Shown: piece after piece, positions 26,340-34,634 of the stretch | Numbering within the stretch: the stretch's first letter is position 1 | Layout: the number at the start of each line of letters is the position of its first letter | Assembly: GCA_002345025.1 (NCBI GenBank) | Contig: DDUX01000146.1 | Coordinates: 18,008-77,322, forward strand | Reading direction: 5' to 3' | Length of the DNA stretch: 59,315 nucleotides | Source: Candidatus Accumulibacter iunctus | GTDB taxonomy: Bacteria; Pseudomonadota; Gammaproteobacteria; Burkholderiales; Rhodocyclaceae | Notes under the pieces: model-generated | What the model was told of the DNA's origin: nothing | The model's database searches: none | The model's input: the letters and a program-made list of their open reading frames with translations, nothing else | Position numbers and translations under genes: made by a program

Positions 26340-26593
26340 GGCGCCACCTCCGGTGTCTTCACGCTCTTCGCCACGCGCTCTTCTGCCGAAGAGATCGATT
26401 TCTTCCATGTGCCGCCGAGGGCTTTCGCGAGCGCCGCGCCAGCCTTGCCATACACCCGTTTGCAGACCATGCCGTCCGGCCACACCTGGGCGACGATCGC
26501 GCTGCCGATGCCGCGGCTGTTGCCGTCTTCCACTTCGGCGAAAAGCCCCGACAGGGCGAGCTTCTGGCCCGCCGTCAAGTCCAGTTTCAACAC
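26336..26593 (-). CDS. Small phage protein, 85 aa, unknown
   Basis: It starts at GTG 26593 with a strong AAGGAG eight bases upstream, which makes this start better than an in-frame ATG 20 codons earlier. The protein opens MLKLDLTAGQKLALSGLFAEVED and contains DGMVCKRVYGKAGAALAKALGG. No motif recognised. It lies 16 bases behind the Mor gene in the middle operon. Confidence 0.65.
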   Translation of the reverse strand: MLKLDLTAGQKLALSGLFAEVEDGNSRGIGSAIVAQVWPDGMVCKRVYGKAGAALAKALGGTWKKSISSAEERVAKSVKTPEVAP

Positions 26594-26609
26594 GTTGAAT
26601 CTCCTTTCG

Positions 26610-27071
26610 TCAGAGCGGCAGCTCCTGCTGCCGTTCGGGGTTTTGATCTCCACGGGCGCAGATCAGCTCCACTGCCCGTGATGTGATGGGGCTGAAGCAC
26701 AGGACGATCTCGTAGACGGCCTGCCGGCCGGAGAGGCCGCCAGCGGTCAGGCGGTCATACTCCGCCCTGATCTTGCGCGCCCGCAGCTCGTCCCGAGCCG
26801 CCTTGCAGACCGGCACGGAAAGCGGCTCGCCGCCGCGCTTGGCGGCGAGGGTTGCCATGGCATCCTCGCCGATCAGCGCGGCCAAGTTGGTCCACCGCGC
26901 TGCCCCGAACACGTTGCCTGTTGCGCTCATGGGCACCACGAAGGTGATGCCGGCCCGCGCATTCAGCAGCGCGCAGGCCGCTTCTGCGCCGATCTCACGG
27001 ATCAGCGCCAGCGCCGTGTAGGGCAGCAGACTGCGTACCGAAACGCAGTCATCAGGCGTCAGCTGGTGCAC
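26610..27071 (-). CDS. mor: Mor-family transcription activator
   Basis: A 153-aa protein matching the Mor/C family of Mu: an N-terminal dimerisation region with LIREIGAEAACALLNARAG, and a C-terminal helix-turn-helix around IRAEYDRLTAGGLSGRQAVYEIV. Mor switches on middle transcription and its homologue C activates late promoters; only one family member is seen here, so it may do both. It starts at GTG 27071, overlapping the GemA gene by 20 bases. The C-terminal tail (ERQQELPL) follows the DNA-binding domain. Confidence 0.85.
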   Translation of the reverse strand: MHQLTPDDCVSVRSLLPYTALALIREIGAEAACALLNARAGITFVVPMSATGNVFGAARWTNLAALIGEDAMATLAAKRGGEPLSVPVCKAARDELRARKIRAEYDRLTAGGLSGRQAVYEIVLCFSPITSRAVELICARGDQNPERQQELPL

Positions 27072-27549
27072 CGCGATACCTCCGCTTTAGGTGGAACTCC
27101 ATCGCTGCGACGATCAGCCGCAGCTGCCAGGCATCGCAGAAGCGCAGCGGCGTGTGCACGTTGCCCGATTTGCCGGCGCCACCCATCTGCTTGGCGATCC
27201 CTTCGATGTAGGCCACTTGCATGCCTGTCTCGATTCCCGCCGCGCGCGCCTGCATCAACAGCTTGCGCAGCAATGGCTGCCGGTCGGACACCGCGGTATC
27301 AATGAACGCCCACTCATTGACGATCGGAGCGCCGGCCGCGTCGCGCTTGACGAAGCCGCAGCGAATCAGATGATTGAGCGCCGCGCGCAGTTGTTCAAAC
27401 GAGAGACGCGCCGTACTTTCCAGCGAAAAGGACTGGCGTAGGTACTCCTTCCATGCCTCGTCGTCGATCGCGAGCTGACGGCGACCGCAATGGATGGCCG
27501 CAATCATCTTCGCTCGCTCTGCCGCCGGCCGGCGATCTGCTCCTGCCAT
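27052..27549 (-). CDS. GemA-like regulator (Mu gp16, DUF1018)
   Basis: A 165-aa protein of the Mu gp16/GemA family. Typical parts are KMIAAIHCGRRQLAIDDEAW at the N-terminus, then LRQSF and LSFEQLRAALNHLIRCGF, and the C-terminal QLRLIVAAMEF. GemA homologues affect host gene expression and supercoiling. The ATG at 27549 touches the HU-like gene's stop. Confidence 0.85.
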   Translation of the reverse strand: MAGADRRPAAERAKMIAAIHCGRRQLAIDDEAWKEYLRQSFSLESTARLSFEQLRAALNHLIRCGFVKRDAAGAPIVNEWAFIDTAVSDRQPLLRKLLMQARAAGIETGMQVAYIEGIAKQMGGAGKSGNVHTPLRFCDAWQLRLIVAAMEFHLKRRYRGAPADA

Positions 27550-27854
27550 CACCTTTCCCGTACGCCAGGCGGATCGAGATCGATGATTTCGCGCATTGAT
27601 CTGGTTGTCTCGCGCGACAGGCGCAGGCGGACGATGCGCTGTTTGACCGACAGCTCCCGCCCGTCTGGCAGAAGTCGCAGGCGCGGGATGCGCCGGCGCA
27701 GTTGCAGGCGGCCGAACGAACCCAGGCGCACGTCCTCGCCCAGCGCCAGCGTCGCGGCGATGATCTCGCCGGCGGTCTGCAGTACCGACCGCACGACATC
27801 CGGATGGACATCCGCGTAGGCCGCCGTATCCTTGATCAGCCGACCGGTTTTCAT
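27549..27854 (-). CDS. HU-like DNA-binding protein
   Basis: A 101-aa basic protein resembling the HU/IHF fold: helices at the start (TGRLIKDTAAYADVHPDVVRSVL), the turn LGEDVRLGSFGRLQLRRR where HU has GFGTF, and a basic arm region. The usual proline-tipped arm is not clear, so the assignment is moderate. It overlaps the Gam stop as ATGA. It may help fold phage ends during transposition, as HU does for Mu. Confidence 0.65.
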   Translation of the reverse strand: MKTGRLIKDTAAYADVHPDVVRSVLQTAGEIIAATLALGEDVRLGSFGRLQLRRRIPRLRLLPDGRELSVKQRIVRLRLSRETTRSMREIIDLDPPGVRER

Positions 27855-28387
27855 GCCCCACCTCCGTTGATCAGTTCGATTTCGAAGGGTGTGATGACGA
27901 AATCCTCGAGCTGGCTGATGCGGATTCCGGGCACGTGTGCCACGGCAGACGGTTCGTTGAGGATCGCCTCCCGGCTGATCTCCTCGCGCACCCGAATGAA
28001 GCGCGACAGACCCAGGCGCCGCAGCGAGTCCTTCACCGACTCCTCGCCGGTGATGCGCACGGATGGCGGCCTGGTGCGCCAGCACACGTCGCCGCTGGCG
28101 AAGCTGTACGTCTTGCTCCTGCCGTCGTGGGTCAGTTCTGCGCGATGCGCGTCGCACCACCCCTGAACGCCCCTCTGCGCTGCGTCGATCCGTTGCCGGA
28201 TCGGCTCTGCGCGCTGTTCGTACGATTCCTTGATACGGGTGATCGTCTCGTTCATCTCGCACTCGAGCAGCGTGAGTTCACGGCTGTCGATGCCGATGCC
28301 GGAGATCAGATCCGTCACCGCCTCGCGCGTCTGCGGCACCTGTGGCGCAACCGACTTGTAGCGCGCCCTGGGTTTTGTTCCTGCCAT
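27851..28387 (-). CDS. gam: Host-nuclease inhibitor Gam
   Basis: A 178-aa protein of the Mu Gam family, which binds DNA ends and protects them from RecBCD-type nucleases. Diagnostic parts are IDSRELTLLECEMNETITRIKE, then WCDAHRAELTHDGRSKTYSF and the GDVCWRTRPPSVRITGEESV region. The ATG at 28387 has AAGGA nearby. Together with the HU-like and GemA genes it forms the semi-essential early block. Confidence 0.9.
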   Translation of the reverse strand: MAGTKPRARYKSVAPQVPQTREAVTDLISGIGIDSRELTLLECEMNETITRIKESYEQRAEPIRQRIDAAQRGVQGWCDAHRAELTHDGRSKTYSFASGDVCWRTRPPSVRITGEESVKDSLRRLGLSRFIRVREEISREAILNEPSAVAHVPGIRISQLEDFVITPFEIELINGGGA

Positions 28388-28415
28388 GTCCGTTTCCTTG
28401 TCTATGAACCGATCG

Positions 28416-28958
28416 TCAGATCGTCAGATGCGCTTCGCGGATACCAGATCCGCCGCGCGATTGCAGCGCTTTGCATTGCGGGCAGATCCGGATCCGCCTC
28501 CGGTCTGGTGACAGCCACTTCCGGCCGCAGCCGCCGAGGCAGAGAACCTCGCCGCCCAGCGGGTCGGACCGGGGACGCTTGGCCGCCTGGACGGCCTGGC
28601 TTTGCGCCACCGGCTGCGCCCCTGGCGAAGCGAGCAGGCGGGCCCGGTCGCCGATCGCCGAGGTCGAGCACTGCAGCGCCATGGCGATCTTCCCGTAGGT
28701 GTTGCCGGCAGCCAGGCGTTGCAGAATGAAGGTGTCTTCCGCAGGGCTGAACCGACCACGCTGATGCCGTGGGGGCGCGTCCGTCAACGCCGGTGGGGCA
28801 ACCGTGGCACCCAGACGGCGGCCACGATTGGCGACCGACGATCTCAAGCGCCGCAACGCCTCGGCGATCTTCAGCCAGGTCTGGCCGGCCGCCCGCAGTT
28901 GCAGAATGGTCGCGTCTTCTGCGGCCGTGAATGCGGTGGCGGCCTGTTTAGATCCCAT
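28416..28958 (-). CDS. Double helix-turn-helix protein with C-terminal zinc finger
   Basis: A 180-aa protein. Two similar segments of about 45 residues each look like Myb/GcrA-type helix-turn-helix units: FTAAEDATILQLRAAGQTWLKIAEAL and FSPAEDTFILQRLAAGNTYGKIAMAL. A C-terminal knuckle CLGGCGRKWLSPDRRRIRICPQC resembles a GcrA-like zinc finger. GGAGGGG precedes the ATG. Likely a phage DNA-binding regulator; no closer family is recognised. Confidence 0.7.
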   Translation of the reverse strand: MGSKQAATAFTAAEDATILQLRAAGQTWLKIAEALRRLRSSVANRGRRLGATVAPPALTDAPPRHQRGRFSPAEDTFILQRLAAGNTYGKIAMALQCSTSAIGDRARLLASPGAQPVAQSQAVQAAKRPRSDPLGGEVLCLGGCGRKWLSPDRRRIRICPQCKALQSRGGSGIREAHLTI

Positions 28959-29292
28959 GTGGCCCCTCCCGGCCCGACCGGTGCCACGCGACTGACCAGG
29001 GCCTGCCGAGGATCCAGCAGATGCGCACGGCGCACCAGAAACGAACAAACAACCGCCACCACCAGCTCCAGGCCGCGCCGACGGCGCGAGCCGTCATGCA
29101 GACGAGCAGGACCGGCAGCCAGAGCACGACACCGAGAATCAGCCCGACTGCCAGCAACACGCCGCGCAGCAGTTGCCGCAGGGCCTCCGCGATGGCGGGG
29201 GCCATCTCGATGAGCGCTGCCGCCAGGATCAACAGCAGGACCGCGAGCTGTCCCCAGAAGACGATCTCCTCGCCCAGGTTCGCCACGATCAT
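28948..29292 (-). CDS. Small phage membrane protein
   Basis: A 114-aa very hydrophobic protein with probably three membrane segments (VFWGQLAVLLLILAAALIEM; LLRGVLLAVGLILGVVLWLPVLLV; around WSWWWRLFVRFW), then a Trp/Arg-rich tail. It overlaps its upstream neighbour by ATGA and its downstream neighbour by 11 bases. No family recognised. Early phage membrane proteins can exclude other phages or modify the host, but nothing proves that here. Confidence 0.6.
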   Translation of the reverse strand: MIVANLGEEIVFWGQLAVLLLILAAALIEMAPAIAEALRQLLRGVLLAVGLILGVVLWLPVLLVCMTARAVGAAWSWWWRLFVRFWCAVRICWILGRPWSVAWHRSGREGPHGI

Positions 29293-29666
29293 TGCCGTTC
29301 CTCCCACTCGATGCGCACGCCGTAGCGGATGGCAAACCAGGTGTGCACCGTCACGTCACCCTCCTGGTGCTGCGCCCGCCAGGCGCAATCGCCGGCGAAG
29401 AAGCGATGCAGGAACGGCGTGCTCTCGACCTGGATCACCGTCGCCCGGAGATCGACCGTCACGCGCCTGATTCGGATGCCGACGCCGATCAGGTACGTCG
29501 CCGCATGCAGCACGGCGTCGAGTTGCGTGCTCAAGTGCCGCATGCGCTCGCAGCGCGCCCGCTCGATCGCCCGCCGTGCCATCCGCAGCGCCGCGCGCAT
29601 CTCGGGCCTCCCGTCGTCAAGCGCCGACCGACCCGCCGCGATGATCTCAGAGGACATCATCTTCAT
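29289..29666 (-). CDS. Hypothetical early phage protein, 125 aa
   Basis: It starts MKMMSSEII and contains an Arg-rich helical part (RMARRAIERARCERMRHLSTQLDAV) and a beta-rich C-terminus (VTVHTWFAIRYGVRIEWEE). It overlaps the gene before it by 20 bases and the gene after it by four, so it is firmly inside the early operon. Function unknown. Confidence 0.6.
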   Translation of the reverse strand: MKMMSSEIIAAGRSALDDGRPEMRAALRMARRAIERARCERMRHLSTQLDAVLHAATYLIGVGIRIRRVTVDLRATVIQVESTPFLHRFFAGDCAWRAQHQEGDVTVHTWFAIRYGVRIEWEERQ

Positions 29667-29889
29667 CGTCTTCCCTCCAGTAGAGTCCGTACTGCTGTTC
29701 CTTGTCGATCCGCGTCGCTACGCCGTGCATCAGATGCACGGAGCGCGCGATCTGGACCTGGTCCGCATGGTTGAACCGGAGCTTGATCCAGTCCAGGTCG
29801 CTGGCCAGCGAGGCCAGTTGATTCACCGTATCCCGGTCTGCCGCAGGCTCCTGGCGTCCGGCAGCCGCGACCGCTTGCGTTTCGCTCAT
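29647..29889 (-). CDS. Hypothetical early phage protein, 80 aa
   Basis: An 80-aa protein starting at an ATG that overlaps the transposition-ATPase stop (ATGA). The middle is helical (QLASLASDLDWIKLRFNHADQV) and the end is acidic (REDDEDDVL). No family recognised. It is translated with the ATPase and could modulate it. Confidence 0.6.
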   Translation of the reverse strand: MSETQAVAAAGRQEPAADRDTVNQLASLASDLDWIKLRFNHADQVQIARSVHLMHGVATRIDKEQQYGLYWREDDEDDVL

Positions 29890-31142
29890 GGCATCTGCTC
29901 CCGCACGGCGCGCACCAGCTCGGCCGTCACGCGGGGCGCGCCGAGCGTCGCCGCCTGGTTGATTGCCGCCGTCAGCAGATTGTTCGCCACCAGCGGGTGC
30001 GTCAGCGAAATGACTGCGATCTCGTTCGGGCCGGCGCCCGTCCGCTGGCGGATCGTCAGCGCCTGCATCAGGGCGTCGATCGCTGCCGGCTCGACCACCG
30101 CCGCCAGGTCCAGGCCAGCCGCCGTAAACCGGTGCGCCAGGTACTCGCCCAAGTTGGCGTCGAGCGGTGGCAGGCTGACGATCTGGCAGCGCTGCGCCAC
30201 CTCGCGTACCGAGGCGCGCCGCTCGTCCAGCTTGTCGCGCAGCTCCGGCTGCCCGATCAGCAGCACCGACAGCAAGCGGCGCATGCCGTCCTTCAGCTCG
30301 AGAAATCGCTTCAGATGCTTCAGCGTCGGAATCGGCAGACCATGCGCCTCCTCGATCACCAGGAGGTGCTGCACCCCAATACGGCTGCTCGCGATCAACG
30401 CCTCATGCACCTGGCGGAAGCGCGCCTCCGGGCTGCGCCGGGGCGATTCGCCGCTGGCCACCGCGTGCAGGATGGCCTCGGCAATGTGATCCGACCGCAG
30501 GTACTGCCCCTTCCGGTCGCTGTCCTCCATCGCCAGCACGTACGGCTGAATCAGCCGCACGGGGCGGTTCTCCAGACGCAGCCGCTCCTCAAGATCCTCG
30601 CGCAGCGTGCTCTTGCCGCTGCCCGACTCGCCAATCAGCGCCAGGAATTTCGTGTTGCCGGCCGCCACCTGCCAGAGCGCCTCGCGGACGTAGCGGATGT
30701 CGCGCGACAGGTACACCTCGCGCGCCTCGGTCGGGTCTTCGAACGGATCCCGGAAGATGCCGAACTTGCGGCGCGCCGCGTCGCTCAGCGTCTGTTTTCG
30801 TAGTAGCATTTCAATGCACCTCTCCAGTGGGGTTGGATTACCAGACGGGGCCGCGTTACTGCGCGGCCCCGTCGCCTTTGCCGGCAGCGCCGGCAGCTTC
30901 TCCGTCTCGCCGACCGGCGGCGACTCGGATTCGAGAAACAGGTCCGTCAGCTCTTCGATGGGGACCCGCAATTTCGTGAGCACCGCACAGGCCATCGAGC
31001 GCAGATCGCGCCGGCGGATCGTCCGCGGGTATTGGTTGTGGCGGACCAGCAGACTGACCGCCGCCGGCGACAAGTGCATCTCGCGCGCCAGCGTCGCCTG
31101 TGAAATCCCGTGCCGCGCCAGCACATCGCCCAGGATCAGCAT
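29886..31142 (-). CDS. AAA+ ATPase for transposition (MuB-like) with N-terminal helix-turn-helix
   Basis: A 418-aa protein. Residues 1–70 form an XRE-type helix-turn-helix (LARHGISQATLAREMHLSPAAVSLLVRHNQYP). The AAA+ domain has Walker A GESGSGKST, Walker B HLLVIEEAHG and an Arg-rich sensor region. It belongs to the ExeA/MuB-like ATPases of B3/D3112-type phages, which capture target DNA and activate the transposase. It overlaps the transposase gene by seven bases. Confidence 0.9.
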   Translation of the reverse strand: MLILGDVLARHGISQATLAREMHLSPAAVSLLVRHNQYPRTIRRRDLRSMACAVLTKLRVPIEELTDLFLESESPPVGETEKLPALPAKATGPRSNAAPSGNPTPLERCIEMLLRKQTLSDAARRKFGIFRDPFEDPTEAREVYLSRDIRYVREALWQVAAGNTKFLALIGESGSGKSTLREDLEERLRLENRPVRLIQPYVLAMEDSDRKGQYLRSDHIAEAILHAVASGESPRRSPEARFRQVHEALIASSRIGVQHLLVIEEAHGLPIPTLKHLKRFLELKDGMRRLLSVLLIGQPELRDKLDERRASVREVAQRCQIVSLPPLDANLGEYLAHRFTAAGLDLAAVVEPAAIDALMQALTIRQRTGAGPNEIAVISLTHPLVANNLLTAAINQAATLGAPRVTAELVRAVREQMP

Positions 31143-32926
31143 GCTCGCCGCTCCCCGGCCGCATCGGCGCCCGCCAGTTGCGCCTGCCATTGCTCAGCCA
31201 GGCGCGTGAACTGCGGCTCGCTGATGCCCTCCGCGAACCTCTGCGTGATCCACGCGTAGTGCTCCGGCAGCCAGTTCTCTTCGCCGAGCAGCGCCGCCAT
31301 GCGCAGACAGGCTGTCGTCGCGCTCATCAGCGATTCGTCCGCCGCCGGACGATCGACGGCGATCGGCGTCCCGGATCTCGGCAGAAATGCCGGTACCGGC
31401 ACCGAGCGGACATCAGCGAACGCATCCACCGCCCCGCCGAACGCCACTCCGCGCTCGCCGCCCTTGCCGCGGCGGACCTTGCCGATCTCGAGATCGTCGT
31501 CGGTGCCCCAGGCCGCGCGCCGCGCCGTCTTGCGCTCGGTATCGATCCAGGTATCCGCCGGCGCCTGGAAGCGTTCGCCGATCACGGGCGCATCCAGGTC
31601 GAAGCCGAAGTCGTCGGTCCGCAGCGGCGACACGCGGTGGCGCACTTCGCGTCCGGACGCATCGCTGACCAGAATGTCGATTGACGGCAGCGCATAGGGG
31701 CTCGCCACCGCGTAGAGCTTCTCCCCGACGGCCGCCCCCGGCACGCCAGCCACCGAGTAGGCCCGGCGCCCGTATCCCGGACAAGCGAAGGAGATCTGCA
31801 GCAAGTCGTTGACCGTGCGCTGGACCGGGGTGGTCATCACCAGTGCCCGCGTGATGTCTGCGCCGGGCGCCAGGCGCAGCTCTTCCGGGCGAATTCGCTG
31901 CCAGGCGGCAAAGCGCGTCTGGCCGTGCCTGCCATGCATCGCCGTGCTCTGGTACGCGCGGCTCCAGGTCGCTGCGAGGGCATTCAGAGCGTCGAAGTCA
32001 GCGACGCGCGTCGCGTGCAGGCGGCCCTCGAACTGCCGCTCGATGTGCGCGTGCATCGTCTCGACGGCGCCCTTTGCCCGAGGGTTGTGCGCGCGATGGA
32101 CGAGCACTTCGATGTCCAGAGCCCGCGCGAGGCTGCGCACGATGCCGGAAGCCTGGGCGCTGCCGGGGTCGACGACCAGCAGCTTCGGCACGCCGTAGAA
32201 CGGCAGGCATTCGCGCTGGTGGAACGCCAGAATGAGGAAATCGAGCAGGTTGCGCGACGTCTCGTGGCCCGACAGATAGTGCAGGTGGAAGGCGCCGCTG
32301 CAGTGATCCACTGCCAGGTAGCGCTGCACCCGGAGCTGCTGCACCCGTTCGAAGTTGCTCGGCTTGTTCTTGTTGAACGCGGCCTCGTCACAGACCTCGA
32401 CACCGCCATTCGCGAGATAGAACAGCACGCAGGTCGACACATCCACCTGCCAGACGTGATTCGGGTGCAGGCTGCGCAGAGCCTGCGCCGGCGCCTGCTG
32501 CATCAGTTGATCGGTGTGGCAGCCGATGCGGCGCATGGCGCGCGCGATGGTGCTCGGATGTGCCGTGGTGGTTCGGACCGCGCCCGTCTGCGGGTCGGCC
32601 GGTGCGTTGGCGTTGTGGATGTCGCGCACCATGCGGATGGTCGGCAACACCTTGCCCGTCTCGCGCGCCCCGGCGAAGCGGATCGCCGCCATCTGCCGCA
32701 CATCAGCATCAGACAGAGCCTTCAGTTGCCCGGAGTCGGATCGCCGCTTGCGCTCGCCGCCGTGGCCCATCTCGTGCAGCCAGCGCCAGAGCGTCTGCGC
32801 CGACACGCCGATCGTCCCGGCGACCGAGCGTACCCGCGGCGTGCTCTGGCCGTGCGGCAGCGTCGGCAGTTCCGCGGCGAGCTGAAGCACTATCGGCAGC
32901 TGCACCTGGCTGGGAGGCATGAGCAT
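31136..32926 (-). CDS. DDE transposase (MuA-like)
   Basis: A 596-aa rve-fold integrase. The catalytic triad is visible as VWQVDVSTC (Asp), LLVVDPGSAQ (Asp) and KGAVETMHAHIE (Glu). An N-terminal helix-turn-helix (AGTIGVSAQTLWRWLHEM) would bind the end sites, and a C-terminal beta barrel (about residues 420–480) follows as in Mu-type enzymes. It starts near a GGGAGG; the ATG at 32926 has short spacing and the ATG at 32920 longer spacing, and either could be used. Catalyses integration and replicative transposition of the phage. Confidence 0.92.
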   Translation of the reverse strand: MLMPPSQVQLPIVLQLAAELPTLPHGQSTPRVRSVAGTIGVSAQTLWRWLHEMGHGGERKRRSDSGQLKALSDADVRQMAAIRFAGARETGKVLPTIRMVRDIHNANAPADPQTGAVRTTTAHPSTIARAMRRIGCHTDQLMQQAPAQALRSLHPNHVWQVDVSTCVLFYLANGGVEVCDEAAFNKNKPSNFERVQQLRVQRYLAVDHCSGAFHLHYLSGHETSRNLLDFLILAFHQRECLPFYGVPKLLVVDPGSAQASGIVRSLARALDIEVLVHRAHNPRAKGAVETMHAHIERQFEGRLHATRVADFDALNALAATWSRAYQSTAMHGRHGQTRFAAWQRIRPEELRLAPGADITRALVMTTPVQRTVNDLLQISFACPGYGRRAYSVAGVPGAAVGEKLYAVASPYALPSIDILVSDASGREVRHRVSPLRTDDFGFDLDAPVIGERFQAPADTWIDTERKTARRAAWGTDDDLEIGKVRRGKGGERGVAFGGAVDAFADVRSVPVPAFLPRSGTPIAVDRPAADESLMSATTACLRMAALLGEENWLPEHYAWITQRFAEGISEPQFTRLAEQWQAQLAGADAAGERRAC

Positions 32927-32938
32927 TTCTCCTCCCAT

Positions 32939-33814
32939 CTAGCCGCGGACAGACGACGGCCGCGACCAAGACGGCGAGACGATCTCCTGGAAGTCGACGT
33001 CGATCCCGAGGTTGATGTACAGGTTGGCGATCTGTTGCGCCAGCCAGAATGCCGTCTCGTTGCCGTGGGCGATGTCCTCGGTAGCGCCGCCGCCTTCACG
33101 TGCGTCCTGCATCAGGTCGCGCAGCGGCAGGGCGAAGGCGGTGACTGCCTCGACCACGTCGTGCGCCGCAGCATGCAAGGCGTTGAGGCGAGCAGCGCGC
33201 CGGAAGCTATCGTCGAGCTCCGCCTGGTTCGGGACGTAGCGCGTGTGGGCGATCGCCTGCTCGCGCAGCGCGGCATTCTCGTTGCCGTAGTTCTTGATCA
33301 CCGAATCCTTCGCGTCGAGGTTCTTGCGCGCCTCTCGCAGCGACCGGCGCAGCTCCGAGACGCTCATCCGATCCACCTGGTCGAGTTGCGTCGCATCCGC
33401 CGCCAGGTGGTCCAGCGTCTGGTCGTCGAGCAGCGCCAGCTCGTAGATCTTCGAGCGATCGAGGGTGAGGAGCGGCTTCAGCCGGTCGCGGTCGAGAAAC
33501 TTCGTCGCCACGCTGGCCAGTCGCCGGGCGGTGTCCTCGGTCAGTCCAGCGGCGCGGATCGCTCGGCCATAAACGCCGCGCGGCAGTTCGCGAAAACACA
33601 GCACCGCGCGCCCGATCTCGAGCATGGCCTCGGTGCTCTGCGCCATCAGGCGCCGGACATCGGAGATCAGGTAGTCGAGCGAGGTGCCCTCGTAGCCGAA
33701 GCGATCCAGAACCGCGCGCACGTTGCGCTGCTCGGCCGCAGCCACCTGCAGGACCCCGACATCGACCGGCACCAGCTCGCCGCCATCGTTCTCTGCGCCA
33801 TCGTTCTCTGTCAT
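32939..33814 (-). CDS. Early phage protein of unknown function, DUF3102-like pattern
   Basis: A 291-aa acidic-then-helical protein. The central part EAMLEIGRAVLCFRELPRGVYGRAIRAAGL, followed by TARRLASVATKF, recalls DUF3102 or ParB-associated proteins that recognise growth/replication cues. The C-terminal part reads QIANLYINLGIDVDFQEIV. The ATG at 33814 follows GAAGGGA. Its stop directly precedes the transposase frame, so the two are co-translated. Homologues near transposases of B3-like phages are likely, but I cannot name a function. Confidence 0.6.
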   Translation of the reverse strand: MTENDGAENDGGELVPVDVGVLQVAAAEQRNVRAVLDRFGYEGTSLDYLISDVRRLMAQSTEAMLEIGRAVLCFRELPRGVYGRAIRAAGLTEDTARRLASVATKFLDRDRLKPLLTLDRSKIYELALLDDQTLDHLAADATQLDQVDRMSVSELRRSLREARKNLDAKDSVIKNYGNENAALREQAIAHTRYVPNQAELDDSFRRAARLNALHAAAHDVVEAVTAFALPLRDLMQDAREGGGATEDIAHGNETAFWLAQQIANLYINLGIDVDFQEIVSPSWSRPSSVRG

Positions 33815-33837
33815 TTTCTTTCCCTTCGTGAAAAAAC

Positions 33838-34152
33838 TCAGTCCGGCTGGCGCGTATAGCGCTGCTCGACCTCTGCGACCCGCGCCTGCGCCTGCCGCAA
33901 GCCATAGAAGAACTGCACCGCGATCTGCACCGGCTCCTGCCCGAGGCGCCACAGCTTGGCCGCGTCGCGTGTCGCCCAGCCCTTGCTCTCCAGACACTCC
34001 AGATCGCGCAGGACCGTCGGCTCCGGCTTGCCGACTTCGGCGGCGATATCGACCAGGCGCCGGCCGAACACTTCGTTTCCGGCCAGCGCGCGCAGCACAT
34101 CCATCAGGCGGAGCTGCGCCGCGTTGTGACTGGCTTCCGGCGGGGTGTTCAT
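33838..34152 (-). CDS. Winged-helix regulator in the early operon
   Basis: A 104-aa protein with a MarR/IclR-like winged helix: AQLRLMDVLRALAGNEVFGRRLVDIAAEVGKPEPTVLRDLECLESKGWATR. A helical tail (QIAVQFFYGLRQAQARVAEVE) could dimerise. It overlaps the Ner-like gene's stop as ATGA. Probably an early transcription regulator of the phage. Confidence 0.75.
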   Translation of the reverse strand: MNTPPEASHNAAQLRLMDVLRALAGNEVFGRRLVDIAAEVGKPEPTVLRDLECLESKGWATRDAAKLWRLGQEPVQIAVQFFYGLRQAQARVAEVEQRYTRQPD

Positions 34153-34364
34153 GCAGTCTCCTTGGGCGTGCTGTAACGGCCCGGCCAGAGCACGTCGAGC
34201 GTCAGCCCCGTGGCGGCGGCGATCGCCGTCGCGATACGCCTTGAGGTCGACTTGCCCGTGACGACGTAGGTGACCGTCGTCGGCGAGACGCCGAGCTTCC
34301 GGGCGATCTCCGCCTGGGAAGTGCGGGCTTTCTTCAGCGCGCACTGGATATCCGCTGGTTCCAT
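34149..34364 (-). CDS. Ner/Nlp-like DNA-binding protein, copy 2
   Basis: A 71-aa protein of the Ner family: LKKARTSQAEIARKLGVSPTTVTYVVTGKSTSRRIATAIAAATGL, ending VLWPGRY. Ner represses the early and repressor promoters of Mu during lytic growth. An AAGGA lies six bases before the ATG. A second member with the same TGLxxxxxWPGRY ending is encoded at 35100–35357. Confidence 0.85.
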   Translation of the reverse strand: MEPADIQCALKKARTSQAEIARKLGVSPTTVTYVVTGKSTSRRIATAIAAATGLTLDVLWPGRYSTPKETA

Positions 34365-34412
34365 TGCTATCCTTCGGGTTCGGCTAACTTGTAAGGCGAA
34401 AGGCGAGCAGGC

Positions 34413-34634
34413 ATGGGACGTTTCATTCTTGAAATCTACGAGCCGGGCGACGACCGCACGCTGGTCGCCTCTCTGGATTCCGACGCACCGCTGGTGGTCT
34501 CTGCTGGAGAAGTCCTGCACACCGGCCCCCTGACGGGAGCAAACAACCGGGTGCTGACCGTGACTCGTGTCGAGCACACGTTCTGGCAGAGCGAAGAAGG
34601 GGTAATCCACCAGCGCCGACTCTTTACCGAATGA
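34413..34634 (+). CDS. Small plus-strand phage gene within the leftward early region
   Basis: A 73-aa protein starting MGRFILEIYEPGDDRTLVASL; mostly beta-strand with a HTFWQSEEGVIHQRRL ending. It lies between two leftward genes on the opposite strand and its last 11 bases overlap the 3' end of the convergent 158-aa gene. A purine-rich AAGGCGAGCAGG precedes the ATG. Not recognised; coding potential is plausible but not proven. Confidence 0.5.
   Translation: MGRFILEIYEPGDDRTLVASLDSDAPLVVSAGEVLHTGPLTGANNRVLTVTRVEHTFWQSEEGVIHQRRLFTE

Noticed and set aside
31925..33859. 644-aa open frame on the plus strand
   Set aside because: It is opposite the transposase gene, whose DDE motif and helix-turn-helix are clear.
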